Positions 23,644-35,550 of a DNA stretch of 64,000 nt are shown here, one piece after another. A model generated the notes under the pieces. The model searched no databases. It saw only the letters and a list, made by a program, of their open reading frames with translations, and was not told the DNA's origin. Position numbers and translations under genes: made by a program. Each line of letters starts with the position of its first letter. Positions within the stretch are counted from its first letter, which is position 1. The stretch comes from Yponomeuta sedellus (lineage: Eukaryota; Arthropoda; Insecta; Lepidoptera; Yponomeutidae), in contig OW203723.1 in the NCBI GenBank assembly GCA_934045075.1, positions 5,987,913 to 6,051,912 on the forward strand. The letters are read 5' to 3'.

Positions 23644-24045
23644 ATAGATAGATAGAGAACACTTTATTGCACTACCAGAAAAATATTACAACCATGATTC
23701 TTAATTAAATCTAAGTATATTATATATTAAAAACCTATTTAGAGGCTAAAAATTCCGCCCATGCCGGGACTCGAACCCGCGACCTCTGGCTAACCGTATC
23801 AGTGCTCTCCCAACTAATGGCTAGCTAATGGGCAAGTGCCGGCATCAGCGAAATTTCGAACCTGTTTACAATATTCTCGGTATTATTTACAGACAGCGAC
23901 ATCTGGCTGAATTAATTTGCATCACTTTTAGCCCCGAGTACCTACTTTGCAGTTAGGTGTTACATTGGAATGATATCGCTGTACCCACATGATTTAGCCT
24001 CTAAATAGGTTTTTAAACTTGTCCTCAGCACGGGTTAGTGCAACA
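23644..24045 (-). mobile_element. LINE-like tail followed by a long family A copy, minus strand
   Basis: 23644-23700 resembles other minus-strand LINE ends (GAACACTTTATTGCAC). From 23729 the family A unit runs on the minus strand: tail AAAAACCTATTTAGAGGCT, tRNA-like module with GGGACTCGAACCCGCGACC, then the long 5' part with GACATCTGGCTGAATTAA and TACCTACTTTGCAGTTAGG, then a second inverted arm TTTAGCCTCTAAATAGG..GCACGGGTTAGTGCA at about 23995-24043. This is the best example showing the arm on both ends of a long unit. Confidence 0.75.
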
Positions 24046-24082
24046 AAAAAATATAATCATTCAGACAAGTACAGATTGAACT

Positions 24083-24218
24083 AGGCCAATTTCTGAATTG
24101 TGAATTTCAAGTAAATACTTAAGTAACGTTCTGTCACGCTCTTTGCTGAGAAACTCGAAGAGACAGCACTACAGTTAAGTTGTTACTTAGCGAAATTCTC
24201 AATTCGGAAACTGGACCT
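24083..24218. mobile_element. MITE (family E), copy 1
   Basis: Ends are complementary: AGGCCAATTTCTGAATTGTG against AATTCGGAAACTGGACCT, with internal AAGTAACGTTCTGTCACGCT. Two more copies lie at 50143-50273 and 63017-63099. No coding capacity. A TA target site, as in Tc1/mariner-type MITEs, is possible. Confidence 0.75.
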
Positions 24219-24538
24219 TTTATAGTAAACACGTTCCGCTAGTGTTACCCCTTTGCAGATTTGAACTGCAAATACAAATACTTTACAAATACTTTATTTG
24301 TGAAATATGGGTTGGTACAAACATCGTAATGCGTACAGTTGTAGGTAAAAAAACTTTCAGGTGCTCCATATTTTACCTTGCGGCGCACACTGGTTCCACG
24401 CCCTAAGAGTAGCGGTCATAGGGTTTCGCGATAATAATGACTGTCGTTGTCATAGCTGATTATTATTATTATGGTGTTTTGTAATACTTTAAGCCATAAC
24501 ACAATAAAAAAAAAACAAAATAATCTTAAAAAGCTTAT

Positions 24539-24566
24539 TTTATTTACAAAATTATGCATTTTTATT
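24539..24566 (-). terminator. candidate polyadenylation signals of the RAG1-like gene
   Basis: Two AATAAA hexamers on the minus strand (24561-24566 and 24539-24544) lie about 190-215 nt past the TAG stop at 24758-24756, in a very AT-rich 3' flank. They are plausible as the 3' end, but AATAAA is common by chance in such AT-rich DNA. Confidence 0.35.
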
Positions 24567-24755
24567 ACACTTAAAAGAAGGTTTGCAACTTAATAACTAT
24601 TAAACCTTACTATTTACATTTTATATTACAAATAAAGTAAATACTTAACTAACATCTAAGTACAAACACACAATTGGACAAAAAATATTATATTTACATA
24701 ATAGGAGTTATGTAAAAAATAACATAAATACCTATCTTATTTTTTACATTTTTTC

Positions 24756-27066
24756 CTAAACCGACAACAAATTTAATACTTCTTTTGATAGAATAGACTT
24801 CTTCTTCTGTGGTAACCTTCTTAAACTAGAAATATAAGGATCCGAATTAAGGAGAAGTCTATGTATCAAGTCGGTGTTTGTGACAACCCGAGACATTTTC
24901 CTCGTGTTGTCACGCCTGAAGAGTTTGATTAATTTATTGCAAGATTCGGCGGCCTCTTCCGAAAGCTCACCTATTGACAATAATGCGTGTTCAATTACTT
25001 CCGACCCATGAATGAGGACCTTATGTACAGACGATGGCAAGTTGTACCATGGATAGGTAGCAACAAGTTTACGTGCTGTTTCTAGAGAATACTCTTTAAA
25101 AGTGGCGTTATTAATTTTGTATCCCGACGAAAGACACTGCAGCAGATTATGACATCTGTCAATAAGGATTTTATCTAATCCAGTAATTTCCGCTGAAACC
25201 GCTGAGTTAGAAAAAAACTTTCTGGCAGTGTTTCCGTCGTTAGATGTGCCACTTCCTCCACTTCGCGGTTTGTCGACTATTAGACCAAGTTTCTGCCTAA
25301 ACTGTTGCTGCACATGTTGTTTTTTTTGTGCAAGAAGAGCTTTTTCGTCTGAAGAACGTACCTGCCATTTCTTTATGTCTAATCTATAAGAAACGTGAAT
25401 TAAATATTCGAAGAATCGGATATACGAGTGAAGAGGAGATAGTCCAAATTGATAGGTACCACTATCTGCAGTTTTGCTCAGCGATTTATCAATGTCATTC
25501 ATCTCTTTTGGAGTTGAACCACAAATATAACATCTACTACAAGATGTATCGCTCAGAGCACTGCACACTTTACCATCAACCATGGTTAATTGTAAAGAAT
25601 GCTGCACTTTTATTTCATATTCACCGTGAGTGAAAGAAGTCGGTTGTAAACTATCAATTTTAGTCTTGAAATAAGCTTCTTCTTGCACAGAAAGGTCTTT
25701 GGATTCTTTGGCAAATTGGAATCGAATAGGCCTACAATACCTGGTGGAAGAAGGGCGCGGATTTTTCCAAACTATTTGATCTGGGTCGGAGGTATTGGAC
25801 TTACAAACCAATTGAAGAGGACAATATGAAGTAACAAACATACTGCCATCATCATCGATACCAGAATCTCCAAAAATCTGTTTATATTCGCTGTGCCCCG
25901 TACTCCCATCGAAACCCCATTTTCCAATCAAAACAAATTCTTTATTAGGGTCAATATTATTCAAAACGGGTTTTTGGGATTCTAGTATCCGGCAAGCAGT
26001 ATGATCTAACAATGATTGTAATTCTACTTCAGCAGATGATTCCGTGATAAACTCTTGCGATGGATAGCACCGCTTCTTAGCTTCTAACACTTTTTGATAA
26101 GATGGTAATGCATTAGGTGATTTTGCATTAACGAAGTCTTTCACCAAAAGATACTGATGTTTAGTCAGTTTTGTCTCATTTATAAGAGACAAGACTTCGT
26201 CAGTGCTGAAATTTAAAGATGCAGCGGCGTTAGATAGACTAGAATCGTCCAACAAAGAATTTATCGCAGAACTGTCTACTTTACTTAACTCTGCAAGCCT
26301 GCGGCGTTTTGATCTCTTGCTACATTCCTCAAAGTCCTTCCTGTGCTGGTGCTGTTGGGTGCTTGTCGAAGCTTCTGCTGCTGGCCGTTGGGTGTTGTGG
26401 CTCCCTACTGTTGCACAAGTTGGCAGAACGCAAACTTCAATTTCGTTCAGCCAGTCTCCGTACTTAGAGACCATGCGAGAATGGTTGCGCGTGACTTGCT
26501 TCCAAATTGCTACCAATCTTGTACAAACTTTAGTAACTCTTTTTTCCAAGTCATCAGCAATGTAATTCTCAACATCAGGCAGCAATTGTATTAGGTCTCG
26601 AAAAACTCGATGCCAACGCTCCAGTTCAGATTTGCTGTCTTTAATAGACAGCCAAGTATCTAGTACAAGCATTCTTTTGAAAGAACACTTAATACTAGTA
26701 CCTAAAACAAAATAAAAATACGTTAAAAGCGGATCAAAATAGATACATGTTTCGTAGCAAGTGCTACGCGCCTGCTACGCGTTCAGGCGCGCGGCGTAGC
26801 ACCTGGCTGCACCTTACAGACGCAGCATGACGCAGCTAAATTTGGAGAGGCCTAGTAGTAGACATTGTAACCCATATTTCTATACCAAATTGAATGGTAC
26901 AAGTAGGTACAAACATAAGTAAAAGCTTCAACGTAAAAAATATACAGACATAAATACATAAAAAATGCCACGTTGGCGTAGCACTCTATTTAAAAAAAAA
27001 ATGTAGAAGGAAAAGGCAAAATAGTAAAGTAAATTAATAATACATACCTGTGACTTCAAATTCCAT
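24756..27066 (-). CDS. RAG1-core / Transib-like DDE transposase-type protein, two exons, intact
   Basis: The coding sequence is the join of 27066-27048 and 26701-24756 read on the minus strand, 654 residues. The long open frame alone begins at an internal Met (26672). The upstream exon, with donor CAG|GTATGT and acceptor TTTTAG|G, stays in frame and adds 16 residues (MEFEVTG..), so I choose the ATG at 27066. Numbering the 654-residue protein, the RAG1/Transib catalytic triad appears as D271 (GFDGST, RAG1 D600 position), D382 (MVDGKV, D708 position) and E592 (EEAAESCNK, E962 position). C397/C400 (CYIC) and H566/H571 (VHKVLIH) match the RAG1 zinc-binding C727/C730 and H937/H942 with the same C-x2-C and H-x4-H spacing. 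The motif GSGTSNDGNTARKFF (residues 489-503) is a family hallmark as I remember it. Residues ~115-145 hold a basic/polar linker with QQHQH and KRSKRRR, a possible nuclear localisation signal. There is no RING finger, unlike vertebrate RAG1. Known: the family cuts DNA and performs cut-and-paste transposition. Inferred: the product may still be catalytically competent, or may be a domesticated host gene. No frameshift or internal stop is present, in sharp contrast to the decayed repeats around it. Residue matching was done by eye. Confidence 0.88.
26702..27047 (-). other. intron of the RAG1-like gene (346 bp, GT-AG)
   Basis: On the minus strand the donor reads CAG|GTATGTA and the acceptor TTTTGTTTTAG|G, both close to insect consensus with a T-rich tract. 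The intron interrupts a Gly codon after its first base (phase 1) and removing it keeps the frame open. It contains a GC-rich imperfect hairpin at 26761-26802. Confidence 0.75.
26761..26802. repeat. GC-rich imperfect hairpin inside the RAG1-like gene intron
   Basis: GTGCTACGC (26761-26769) pairs with GCGTAGCAC (26794-26802), and GCCTG pairs with CAGGC, with a 5-nt bulge GCGCG on one side. It is a CpG-rich island inside an AT-rich intron. It could be a remnant of an inserted element or a structured RNA segment. Confidence 0.6.
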
Positions 27067-27221
27067 TGTAAAATAGCAGGTCACAGACAAGTTGGAACTT
27101 AAACACACGCGTCGCGTCTTGGGCTAATTAAAGCACTTGGTGATAACAGGTTGATGACTAATTACTTGTGTTCACTTCGGATGCCGAAAAAGGAATGTTG
27201 GGAACAATAGATTGCGAAACC

Positions 27222-27228
27222 TTTTATA
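27222..27228 (-). promoter_or_regulatory. candidate TATA box of the RAG1-like gene
   Basis: The minus strand reads GGTATAAAAGG here, a strong TATA match, about 155 nt upstream of the ATG at 27066. A start site 25-30 nt downstream would give a 5' leader of roughly 130 nt. No convincing arthropod initiator was seen at the expected place, so the assignment rests on the TATA sequence and its position. Confidence 0.45.
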
Positions 27229-27229
27229 C

Positions 27230-28580
27230 CCTCAGGTAGTATGACAATTAGTGGGTAACTGAGCCAGATATCATGGCTTAGCTCAGTCATTGCCATCCGA
27301 GTCCTATGACCTACTACGGTACCACCGTGCGGCGTACCAAGTCGGCGTACTGACGAAACGGAATCCTTCTTAACACTTTTGCAATACTCAGCGCCCCACG
27401 GAAATTTAAGATCTGTAGACTCATTATTAAGTTTAAGATAAGATGAAGTGTCTGATCAAACACGATCGTGCCGTGTGCGGAAATAAAAGCTTCGAGTGTA
27501 TTCTAAATTATACGTAACCTTAGCTCAAGTTACATTGAAAATTATACAAGGCTAGGCTTGATCACATGCGTTGCTTACGCTTGAATAACCTTTAAAATAC
27601 ACGCTCATCTGCTCTTGGCTCGATTTCATCTCTAATATTGTATTTCCAATTTGTTTTGTCCTGAACATTATATTTTTCTATCGAAGCATAACATTATTTG
27701 CTTGCGACTAGAAAACTTAATTATGTTTACTCAAACAAGTAAACTTTCCTTTGTGTCTTTCTTAGAATCTATTATTTTGTTAACAATTGAGAAGGAGAAT
27801 ACTATTTGATCCCTATTACTTGAGTGAAGGTAATATTTACTGAGGGAGATTCGAATACGATTCTTAGGGAGGTCTTAGAAAGATTTTAGCATAATAATAA
27901 TATGTATACACAACAGTTGATTTTTCTCAACTTGTAAATTTGTTTTTTTTTTCTGACAGGTGTGATTGTCGTGTGTGATTGTCCTTGCATTATAAGGTCC
28001 TCTAATGTAAGTCTGTATAAAATACGATGCACTAAATGCGATACATCTTAGTAAGTTATTACTATGACGTCGTTACTCTCCTCATTCTAACACCACTGCT
28101 TAGCAGTCTAGTGCCTTAGTGACTTCATTGATTTATCCAGCCACACCGCTAATTAAGTAACAACTTAATGTGAAGAACGATTTGTTTGCGATTCTCATTA
28201 TTTTAATAAGCATTTTACTATGTAGATGTTATCATCATCACTCCACCTATGTTCACTTTTAAATTCACTGCTGGATGTGCCTACATTTCCCATTGCGCCA
28301 TATATCGCGGTGCCTCGCTATCCGCATCCATAGACCCTCTGCCGAATCACCACATCATCGTCCCACGCACTATCAGGCTGTCAATCTATCCACTGACCGC
28401 TACCTTTCGGACCTAAGCCTAAGATATACAGAAAGGACGTGAGCCGAGGGCTCAGAAAAAACGCCGTGTTTCGATTTCACTTTCATACAAAATGTACTGA
28501 AGGGACGGGACGAAGCCCACACAGAAGAGTCTGGCAAGGGCGCAAAGTCTATACAACCCATAGTGTCTTTTCCTCACCCT
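27230..28580. other. unassigned spacer upstream of the RAG1-like gene
   Basis: No transposon end matching the gene's other flank was found, and no gene recognised. 28210-28440 may contain strongly decayed LINE sequence. Confidence 0.4.
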
Positions 28581-28589
28581 CATCCTTCG

Positions 28590-28702
28590 GCAAATGCCTT
28601 CTATGTAAGAGAGAGTATGGATATAATCACCACGCACGTCCACCGCCAATTGATTTCAAGCACTGTGGCATGCAGGTATCCTCAGGATATTTTCCCTCAA
28701 AG
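28590..28702 (+). repeat. decayed LINE fragment (ACAGGCCTTCTCTCAGAG family)
   Basis: GAGAGTATGGATATAATCACCACGC.. and GCATGCAGGTATCCTCAGGA recall the better-preserved pieces near 42697 and 44205 (CTCAGAGTAAGAGTATGGG). Coding content is lost. Confidence 0.4.
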
Positions 28703-29284
28703 TAAACATGTGGCGTTGGTCAAGTCAAGTTCTCAAAAGTACGTAATTTAAAAAAAAAAACGTGAGGCAAGTGATTTAGATATCGACCGATATGCCGCTG
28801 CGCTCAGTGATATTTAAATCTGTATTTTTGCCTAGACTGGTGTTTTCAAATGGTTCTATTCCTACTATGCTATTCTACGTGTCGTCGCAAGAATAGCATC
28901 TAGTTTTCCAATGAAAAACGTCTTGACTAAGACTAACTACTTACTAAGAACCGGGGTCGAAGTACTATCGATTTCCCCGTGGTAGTACGTGGTGTAAGGA
29001 TATACGTCACTTGTTTGTGTACGGCCCGTGTCTACGGTGACCGGCTCCGCGCGTGTAGGCCCTGTAGGGGAAGTCGCTTGTACTTCCTGAGTCGCCTGGC
29101 ACACGTGGGTAGCTTTACAACGGGATTACTTCACGGTCATTCGTCGTCAATTTGACGAATGTACGATACTCCTATATCTATATTATTATAATGAATCCAA
29201 TTTCAAAAATTCATTCGGCTCTATTTACAGCATAAGGACTATAGTGCGTCGGCCTTATATGAAACGCGTCGGCCTTGACGCGGG

Positions 29285-29600
29285 AGGTAACCTAGAGGGG
29301 TTGGTGTGACAGGGAAGAGGCCTATGCCTAGCTATGGAGCTTTTTTCAGGCGCTGGATATATACACATCTACCTGCAAAGTCTTGTAGCCAAAACTTAGG
29401 TTAGCTGATAGAAAATACTAAATAGCTTAAAGCTCGCCTATGTGCAATTTTTTTATTTAAAGAATTTAAATAATAATAATAGATTAGATGAGAAAATTCT
29501 TTATTGGACAATAAGCATATTTGTACAAAGGCGATCTTAATAATAAAATTTTTGTTAAATTTAATGCACGGAAAATACAACAAAGATTTGCGTGCACACC
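29285..29600. repeat. LINE 3' tails in opposite orientation
   Basis: 29290-29345 carries GGGAAGAGGCCTATGCC, an RTE-like end. 29385-29440 has TTAGGTTAGCTGATAGAAAA, a plus-strand tail like that at 35395. 29490-29570 reads as a minus-strand tail (CTTTATTGGACAATAAGC, TTTGTACAAAGGCGATCTTA). Confidence 0.5.
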
Positions 29601-30361
29601 TGGCATTCATTTGTTGTATTTCTTACAGTGTAATTCTTGATGGTTAGCCTTTACTACTACTTCGCATTGTTCATAAGCAGGGATTCCAACTGGCTGCCTT
29701 TAGCTCGTAAGCCAGACAGTGTACCTAACGCGCATTACTTTAGTTCTAGACTGGACAAAGCACTTAGAGCGCAGTTGTGGCGACACAGCGTGCAGCTTGA
29801 CAAAATAATATACAATGCAGTGCGCTACGTAAGCTGCTTTGAATTTATTACATAGGGCATTTTGATGTCATGCAATCTAACTTTATAGCTGGTTTTCCAA
29901 GCCAACCCCACCTTATTGGGGCACGCCCTAATGAGTCAGCACGTAGTACTATTGTATTTTAACTGACGCTTACAGTTCGAATGTTTACAGTAGTTTACGT
30001 AACGCACCTTTCTCGGAGTGCGCTTCGCTTAGTACGCTCGCGCTCCCGAGTGTTTTCTGATATTACACACCTGGATAGATATGCGTCTTAAATCTAAGAA
30101 GTGAAATATAAAAGTGTAAATAATATTTTATAGTAATTCTTTTATTTTAACCAAATAAAAATCTACTACTCCTAGTATGTTTACAAAATTATGAAATTAA
30201 TGTTTTCAATATTTCTAGTAGTAGATTTTTTACAATTGAATATACATACTGAGGCTAATGTTTTATTATTAACTTGATTTTTCGTATCTATAAAACTTGT
30301 TAAGCATCAGAAAATAAATGTCTTCTATGTCATTTAGTAGGTACAAATATTTTCAATATCA

Positions 30362-30501
30362 TTTGAATCCGGATTAAGTTACTCGATTTTTTGTCGAAAG
30401 AGTCCGACCGGGTTGTGCAAGCTTGTTCGCAAGCTTAATCATGGTGAGTAGAGACGGAGCTCGCGACGTCAGTTGCGAGTCTTTGACGATCCGGATTCAA
30501 A
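30362..30501. repeat. candidate short inverted-repeat element
   Basis: TTTGAATCCGGAT (30362-30374) is exactly complementary to 30489-30501. Related words (CCGGATCAA, TTTTTGTCGCAAGTCCGAC) recur at about 30742 and 30951-30990. Target duplications were not found. Confidence 0.45.
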
Positions 30502-30809
30502 AGAATAATGTGTAGTGCTTGCGAAAGTTTTAATATGATACCTATGTAATATTGAGGCATGTTCCCCATTATCCTATTTCTAGCTGGTCAGGTTATTATA
30601 AACATGCAGGTTATGAGATGATGTGAAGAAATGACCAAAGGGGTTTGTGTGAAAGGAAAAGTCTTCCCAACAGTGTAGACACTGATTATAGACATTTCCA
30701 ATTATAGGTAATTATTTCACTTATTTTTATTGAATTATAACCGGATCAAACCACAAACCGGGGGGTGGGCAGCAGCGCTCCCTACAGTATAATTCCACCA
30801 AACTGCATG

Positions 30810-30945
30810 CGATCCCCAACCCGCATGCCTAGCGTGGGGATTATGGGCATTATCCCCCAATGATGGCACACCCTTGCGCTATGGCGCTTATTGGGGGAGG
30901 GCTATGTCCAGCAACAACTAATATAGCCTGAAAAAGAAGAAAAAA
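30810..30945 (+). repeat. RTE-like LINE 3' fragment
   Basis: GCGCTATGGCGCTTATTGGG then GGAGGGCTATGTCCAGCAAC and a GAAGAA-rich end match the copies at 37443 and 62247. 5'-truncated. Confidence 0.6.
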
Positions 30946-30989
30946 GAACCGGATCAACTAAACCTACTTTTTGTCGCAAGTCCGACTAG

Positions 30990-31955
30990 AGCTCTTATCT
31001 TATTTTTGTTTTTGTATTTACTTATTGTGCGTTAAATGAAACCGGAAAAAGAAGAGCCTTGAGGGTTTGACAAAGTCAATCGCTTAGGTAAAGAAGCTAC
31101 TTGCGAGTAGTGACATAGTAATAATTTTTGAAGTGAGAGTTCTTCAGTCTACGAATTCTTACCAATATTTTGTTTTGTATTTTTTACGGGCACAGCACAG
31201 CATTCCCGCCAGAAGCCAAGAATGCGATTATCAAATGTTATGAGACATTCTGTCTTTTGTCTGTAATTATAAGTACGGGCGGTAGGCTGCCCTCTTTTAT
31301 TCCCGTCTAATTTCGTGTTTTTGTTTGGTTTCAGGTATGTTTATCATCACTTCTGACAGGTTAATGACTGCACCAAACGCCGTAATGGTAAGGAAAAGGC
31401 TGCGTGTATTTTTAACTCAAACACGGGTTTTCTACGACGCTAAACACGAATCCATTTTATTTATGATATCTTTGACAGCCCCCTGTGTGTTAGAATTAAA
31501 AATGTAACATAGGAACAACATTTATTTTCTGACTTTGCCTAATTATAAATAAGTATCTAATTTTATTTAAATATAATAATCAGTGATGAACTAGGCTGCC
31601 ACCCAAAAGCACATCATGATAATAATTATTAAAATTACACATAAAATTATTGTTATAATAAAACTATAAAATAAAATCATATAATTATAAATTAGTTATA
31701 TTGTAGTGTTGTAGAACTTTTATAAATAATAAAACGTGAACGACTTTAACTTTGTAGTTTATTCGTCGACAAACGACGAAATAGAGCTTGTCCTCACCAA
31801 TAAATAAAGAAAAAGTACATTAATTTCACCAGTCATAATCACAAAATAATCAAACGAAAAAACCACAAAAATTACCACTACCACTGTTTATAATATAAAG
31901 ATGTTCTGGCTACCAAAACTATTTCTGAATTGTTAAAAGTATGAAAACGACGTAC
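30990..31955. other. unassigned AT-rich spacer
   Basis: No gene or confident repeat. A 60-codon frame from 31325 has no recognisable features. Confidence 0.5.
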
Positions 31956-31961
31956 ACGACG

Positions 31962-32170
31962 ACCTCCGTGGCGTAGCGGTAACGCATTTGCCTACCTTAC
32001 GAGAGGTCCCGGGTTCGAGCCCCGGCTGAGGACGAAAAAAAAACCCCAGGTCTTGGATGTTTACAAGTTTGTGATGTCGCTGTTTCTGGTTCCCACGACA
32101 CAGGGTATCCTAGTGTGGGGCCAGAAACAATGTATGTGCCAGTATGTAAATGTTATGTTATGTACATGAA
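31962..32170 (+). repeat. tRNA-derived SINE (family B)
   Basis: The head is GACCTCCGTGGCGTAGCGGT (box A) with box B GGGTTCGAGCCCCGGC, then an A-run, CCCCAGGTCTTGGATGTTTA, GTTCCCACGACACAGGGTA and a GTATGTAAATGTTATG end. It is among the most complete family B copies. The tRNA-like part is about 70 nt; fusion to the shared body marks it as a SINE rather than a tRNA gene. Confidence 0.8.
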
Positions 32171-32974
32171 TATACTAACGAATGTTGATGATGATGTGTT
32201 AGTCAGGATCGTGGCAAGTAGAAACTCTGTTCACTAACCTACCTCTCTTGGGTACTGGCATGAGTTTATAAGTAGCTACGTATTTATTAAAAATATAACT
32301 TATGTAACCATGAGGGACGCCTATGTCCTGCGGGGGGCGTGAAATTACTGATGATGACGATGATGACTTTGTAACGTGCCGCAGATTCCTCTAGAGGAAC
32401 TAGTACCATTTTCTCTCTGCTTTACACACTAATGATAATTGAAATAAAACTTAACATCGTTTAGCCTCTTCATTCGCTTGTCGTTCGTTCTTCCATGGCT
32501 ACAACCAGATGGTTTACTTCAGGACTCCGCTCTTTGATACAAATAGGTAATTTAACGCATCTTTACAGTCAGTCTCTTGGACTTCCTTGTGAAATTGGTT
32601 CTGTAGGAGTCGCGTGAATCATGTGTTCACAACTAGACCTGCGTACTTTATGAAGAACTTCCACTGTATTCAAGAAACTTTTTTGGTGTCATTGCATATT
32701 GAATAGGTTTAGAGTATGGGACTAATCTGCTTACAAAAGCATCTTGTGGCGTGATCTAACGTTTGTACATCCATCTTTATCATTTGAACACTCTTTTAAA
32801 ATTATGCGAAAAAATGTGAATGTATTTCTCAATTATGCCTTCTTCTTAAACAAGAACCCAGATGCAACGATAGTGAGAAATTCAGATTGTGGACGGTATT
32901 TACCTACACATGAAGTTACCATTCCGTATTGATAACAATCTTCATATATTACGGAAATTCCGGCCCCAAACGAT

Positions 32975-33055
32975 CCGAAAGCGCTCCTAGCATACCGTGC
33001 TAGCGCTCTTACCAATTATGCCATTAGAACCTTTCAGACTCGAACCTCACTCCGG
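32975..33055 (-). repeat. decayed tRNA-like module
   Basis: Minus strand reads GGCATAATTGGTAAGAGCGC then TAGCACGGTATGCTAGGAG, similar to the box A and anticodon region of family A. A box B-like match (GGTTCGAGTCTG) lies on the wrong side for a normal tRNA, so the piece is rearranged or a different relic. Confidence 0.35.
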
Positions 33056-33089
33056 GCCGAAATTGTTCTTTATAATATAATAGACAAGT

Positions 33090-35390
33090 TTTACCTACAA
33101 ATAAAACTTATATTAAGCTTCTTATTCCAAGCCTACAAATTGAGATGGCAACCCCGTTTTCACAGACAAGCACGTCAAAATACTTCCCTGTTTACCTCGA
33201 TTTTGCTCCTTCTCCTCTTCCTTCCTATTACTCTGTGGCGCCAAACAAGCAGCGAGGGTGGCAGAAACCAGCGCCTCGAGGTTCATACTAACTTTTACCA
33301 AGAGGCAATGGCTACACCTAGTTCTAACCGGCTAAAACTGGGAGTAGCCGCGCTTCGGGTTTGGGCCGTAACAATTATGTACCAAACGTTCCGTAATAAG
33401 CAGTAGGATCATTGGGAAGAACATTGCAATGTACTTCCCCATGCTCGGTTTTCGTCCAAAACATCTAAATCGCCATAAGCCCTCTGGCGCATTTACTTCG
33501 CGTCTCTCGTTTATAGAGCACGTTGCGAATACTGTATCGGCTGCAAAATGCGACTGTGGCCGTGTAGCTACGGAGTGTAATTGGATTTTATTCGAGCAAC
33601 ATCCAGCATTTATTGCGTTTAATCCCGCCCACATTGAGAATGAATGAATTTTCATTGTGAACTTGTGTTGTTTAAATGCTTTTCAGTTCGTTTGATGGGA
33701 ACGCTTTTGTTTCCCACGTGTTCTCTCTATCGAGGTATTGAGCTCTCCACGCAATAAATATACCATCTTCGTGGACATTCATTAGTCGCTACATGCACGC
33801 ACGAGTTTCAGATACTTTTATTTGCTCGTCCTAAACATGCCTCCTTATTATTATTTTCATCCATTTTCATCCGTGAGTGTATAAATGTATATATTCTTTA
33901 TTGCCAACCATAAATTCGAAATATTATTACATTAAATTGTTACAAAGGCGAACTTATCTCTTCCAGCCAACCTTAGCAGAGGGTGTACAAAATGAGGTAA
34001 CGGGAAGAAGGGCGAAAAAAAAATTGGGGGATTAAATCTAATACAGTTTCCGCCCCAAAATGTAGTAGCCCTTGAGGACATAACACTGTCTAATTGTTTT
34101 CTCGTTAGACACCAATGCTGCTTTCTCAAGCGTAAGGGAATCAGCTAAAGAGCCCGATTACAAAGTGGCATTTATGTTAATTACTTTCAAAAGGATATGT
34201 ATTACCGTGCCTCCAGCGATTAAGGCACTAGTCATCGTTGCGTGCCTCTAATGCCCTAGCGGAATATTTTACGTGGCAGATCGATAGTAATAACGGTCGA
34301 GTGGTTAACGTAAAGGCAGCACGCAAACAGCCATGCGAGTTCCCTACTGCAAATTGACGTCTGCAAAATTACCGTTCTATTTCGTCAAACAATGGGTGCA
34401 ATTTTGAAGCTGCTAAATTCGGTACTTGTATCTGTAATTACTATTATATTAGCTGCATGTCTATTAAAGTGGTTAGAGAATGGTGGTTACGAAACAGATT
34501 GTGGCATTATTGCCCGAAAGCGGCGTGATAACCCCCAAAAATGTTTTTTTTTTTGTTTCAAGTTAATATCGCATAAAATATGGAGCGGAGGTAAATGGAA
34601 GATGGTAAAGAAACCGGATTCTCTCTTCTCTCGGATTATTAAATTTGCCCTAAAAGGCGGGACTAGACCGATATTTATTGTTTTCGCATAAGTAATACTA
34701 ATGAATTATTTTCGCCCAGAGACGTTGCGGATTTAGACGTTCAACTAAAATGTTTAATGCCTTCTTGCATAGCCAGTGGATTTGTCCTATATTTCTTACT
34801 TATGTGCGGTCATTTAATATTACTGTGTTATATTTTTTGAACTAAAACTTTCATAAGCACAACACATTGTAGACTTTTAGTCCGGAACACCCGTAAGTAG
34901 ATCCAGACTAAAATTCTACTATGTGGTATATTTCTTTATTTTTCCACGGTCAACACATGGTTCTTTACTAAACTATCTACTAAATGTATCGTATTTCATA
35001 ACTTCTTACGAAAACAGGGTTTGGCCTGCCATTAACATCCATGAAACCATATTGGCGATTGCGATTACCAGCAAGCGTCTACTTTCCCGTCCTCAGGTTT
35101 ATATACAACGTATTTTGAACTAACGCAAAACCTGAAAAACGTTTCTTCTGTCTCGATTATTGAGCCACATCTAAAATCTGGTTTGAAATTCTCGTTTTGG
35201 TACATTGATACACACATAACTATTTACCTCTATCGTCTATATATTTATTTACTATGTATTTTATTTATTTTTACACGTATTTTGTCTATGTAGTGTATTA
35301 TTTATGCTTAGTTTATTGTTGTTTTGCAGTCTGTAGTTTATTTTGTCCACGTATATAGACCTTTTTTTGCTGCTGCTCCGACACTTCACC
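33090..35390. other. unassigned spacer
   Basis: A short LINE-like word near 33775 (GTGGACATTCATTAGTCGCT) recalls 40660 and 56840. No gene recognised; frames up to 107 codons lack domains. Confidence 0.45.
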
Positions 35391-35394
35391 AAGG

Positions 35395-35550
35395 TTAGCT
35401 GAAAGAAATCTCTTACACTGATAAGCACGCCTTTGTACATGTTATTTGTTATGTCCTGTTTAATGTTTCGTGTGCAATAAAGTATAAACATACAAACATA
35501 CATAAACTCAAGCTTGTGCCCATCCGGGGGCAGGCAGAGTTTGAGACCCA
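35395..35550 (+). repeat. LINE 3' tail ending in AATAAAGTATAA, followed by another fragment
   Basis: GCACGCCTTTGTACATGTTA..TGTCCTGTTTAATGTTTCG then AATAAAGTATAA is nearly identical to 45183-45250. From 35500, TGTGCCCATCCGGGGGCAGG resembles the LINE fragment at 56750. Confidence 0.65.

Noticed and set aside
31964..32032. tRNA gene call at the family B head
   Set aside because: The same head plus body recurs at 655, 1284 and 39208, marking it as a SINE.
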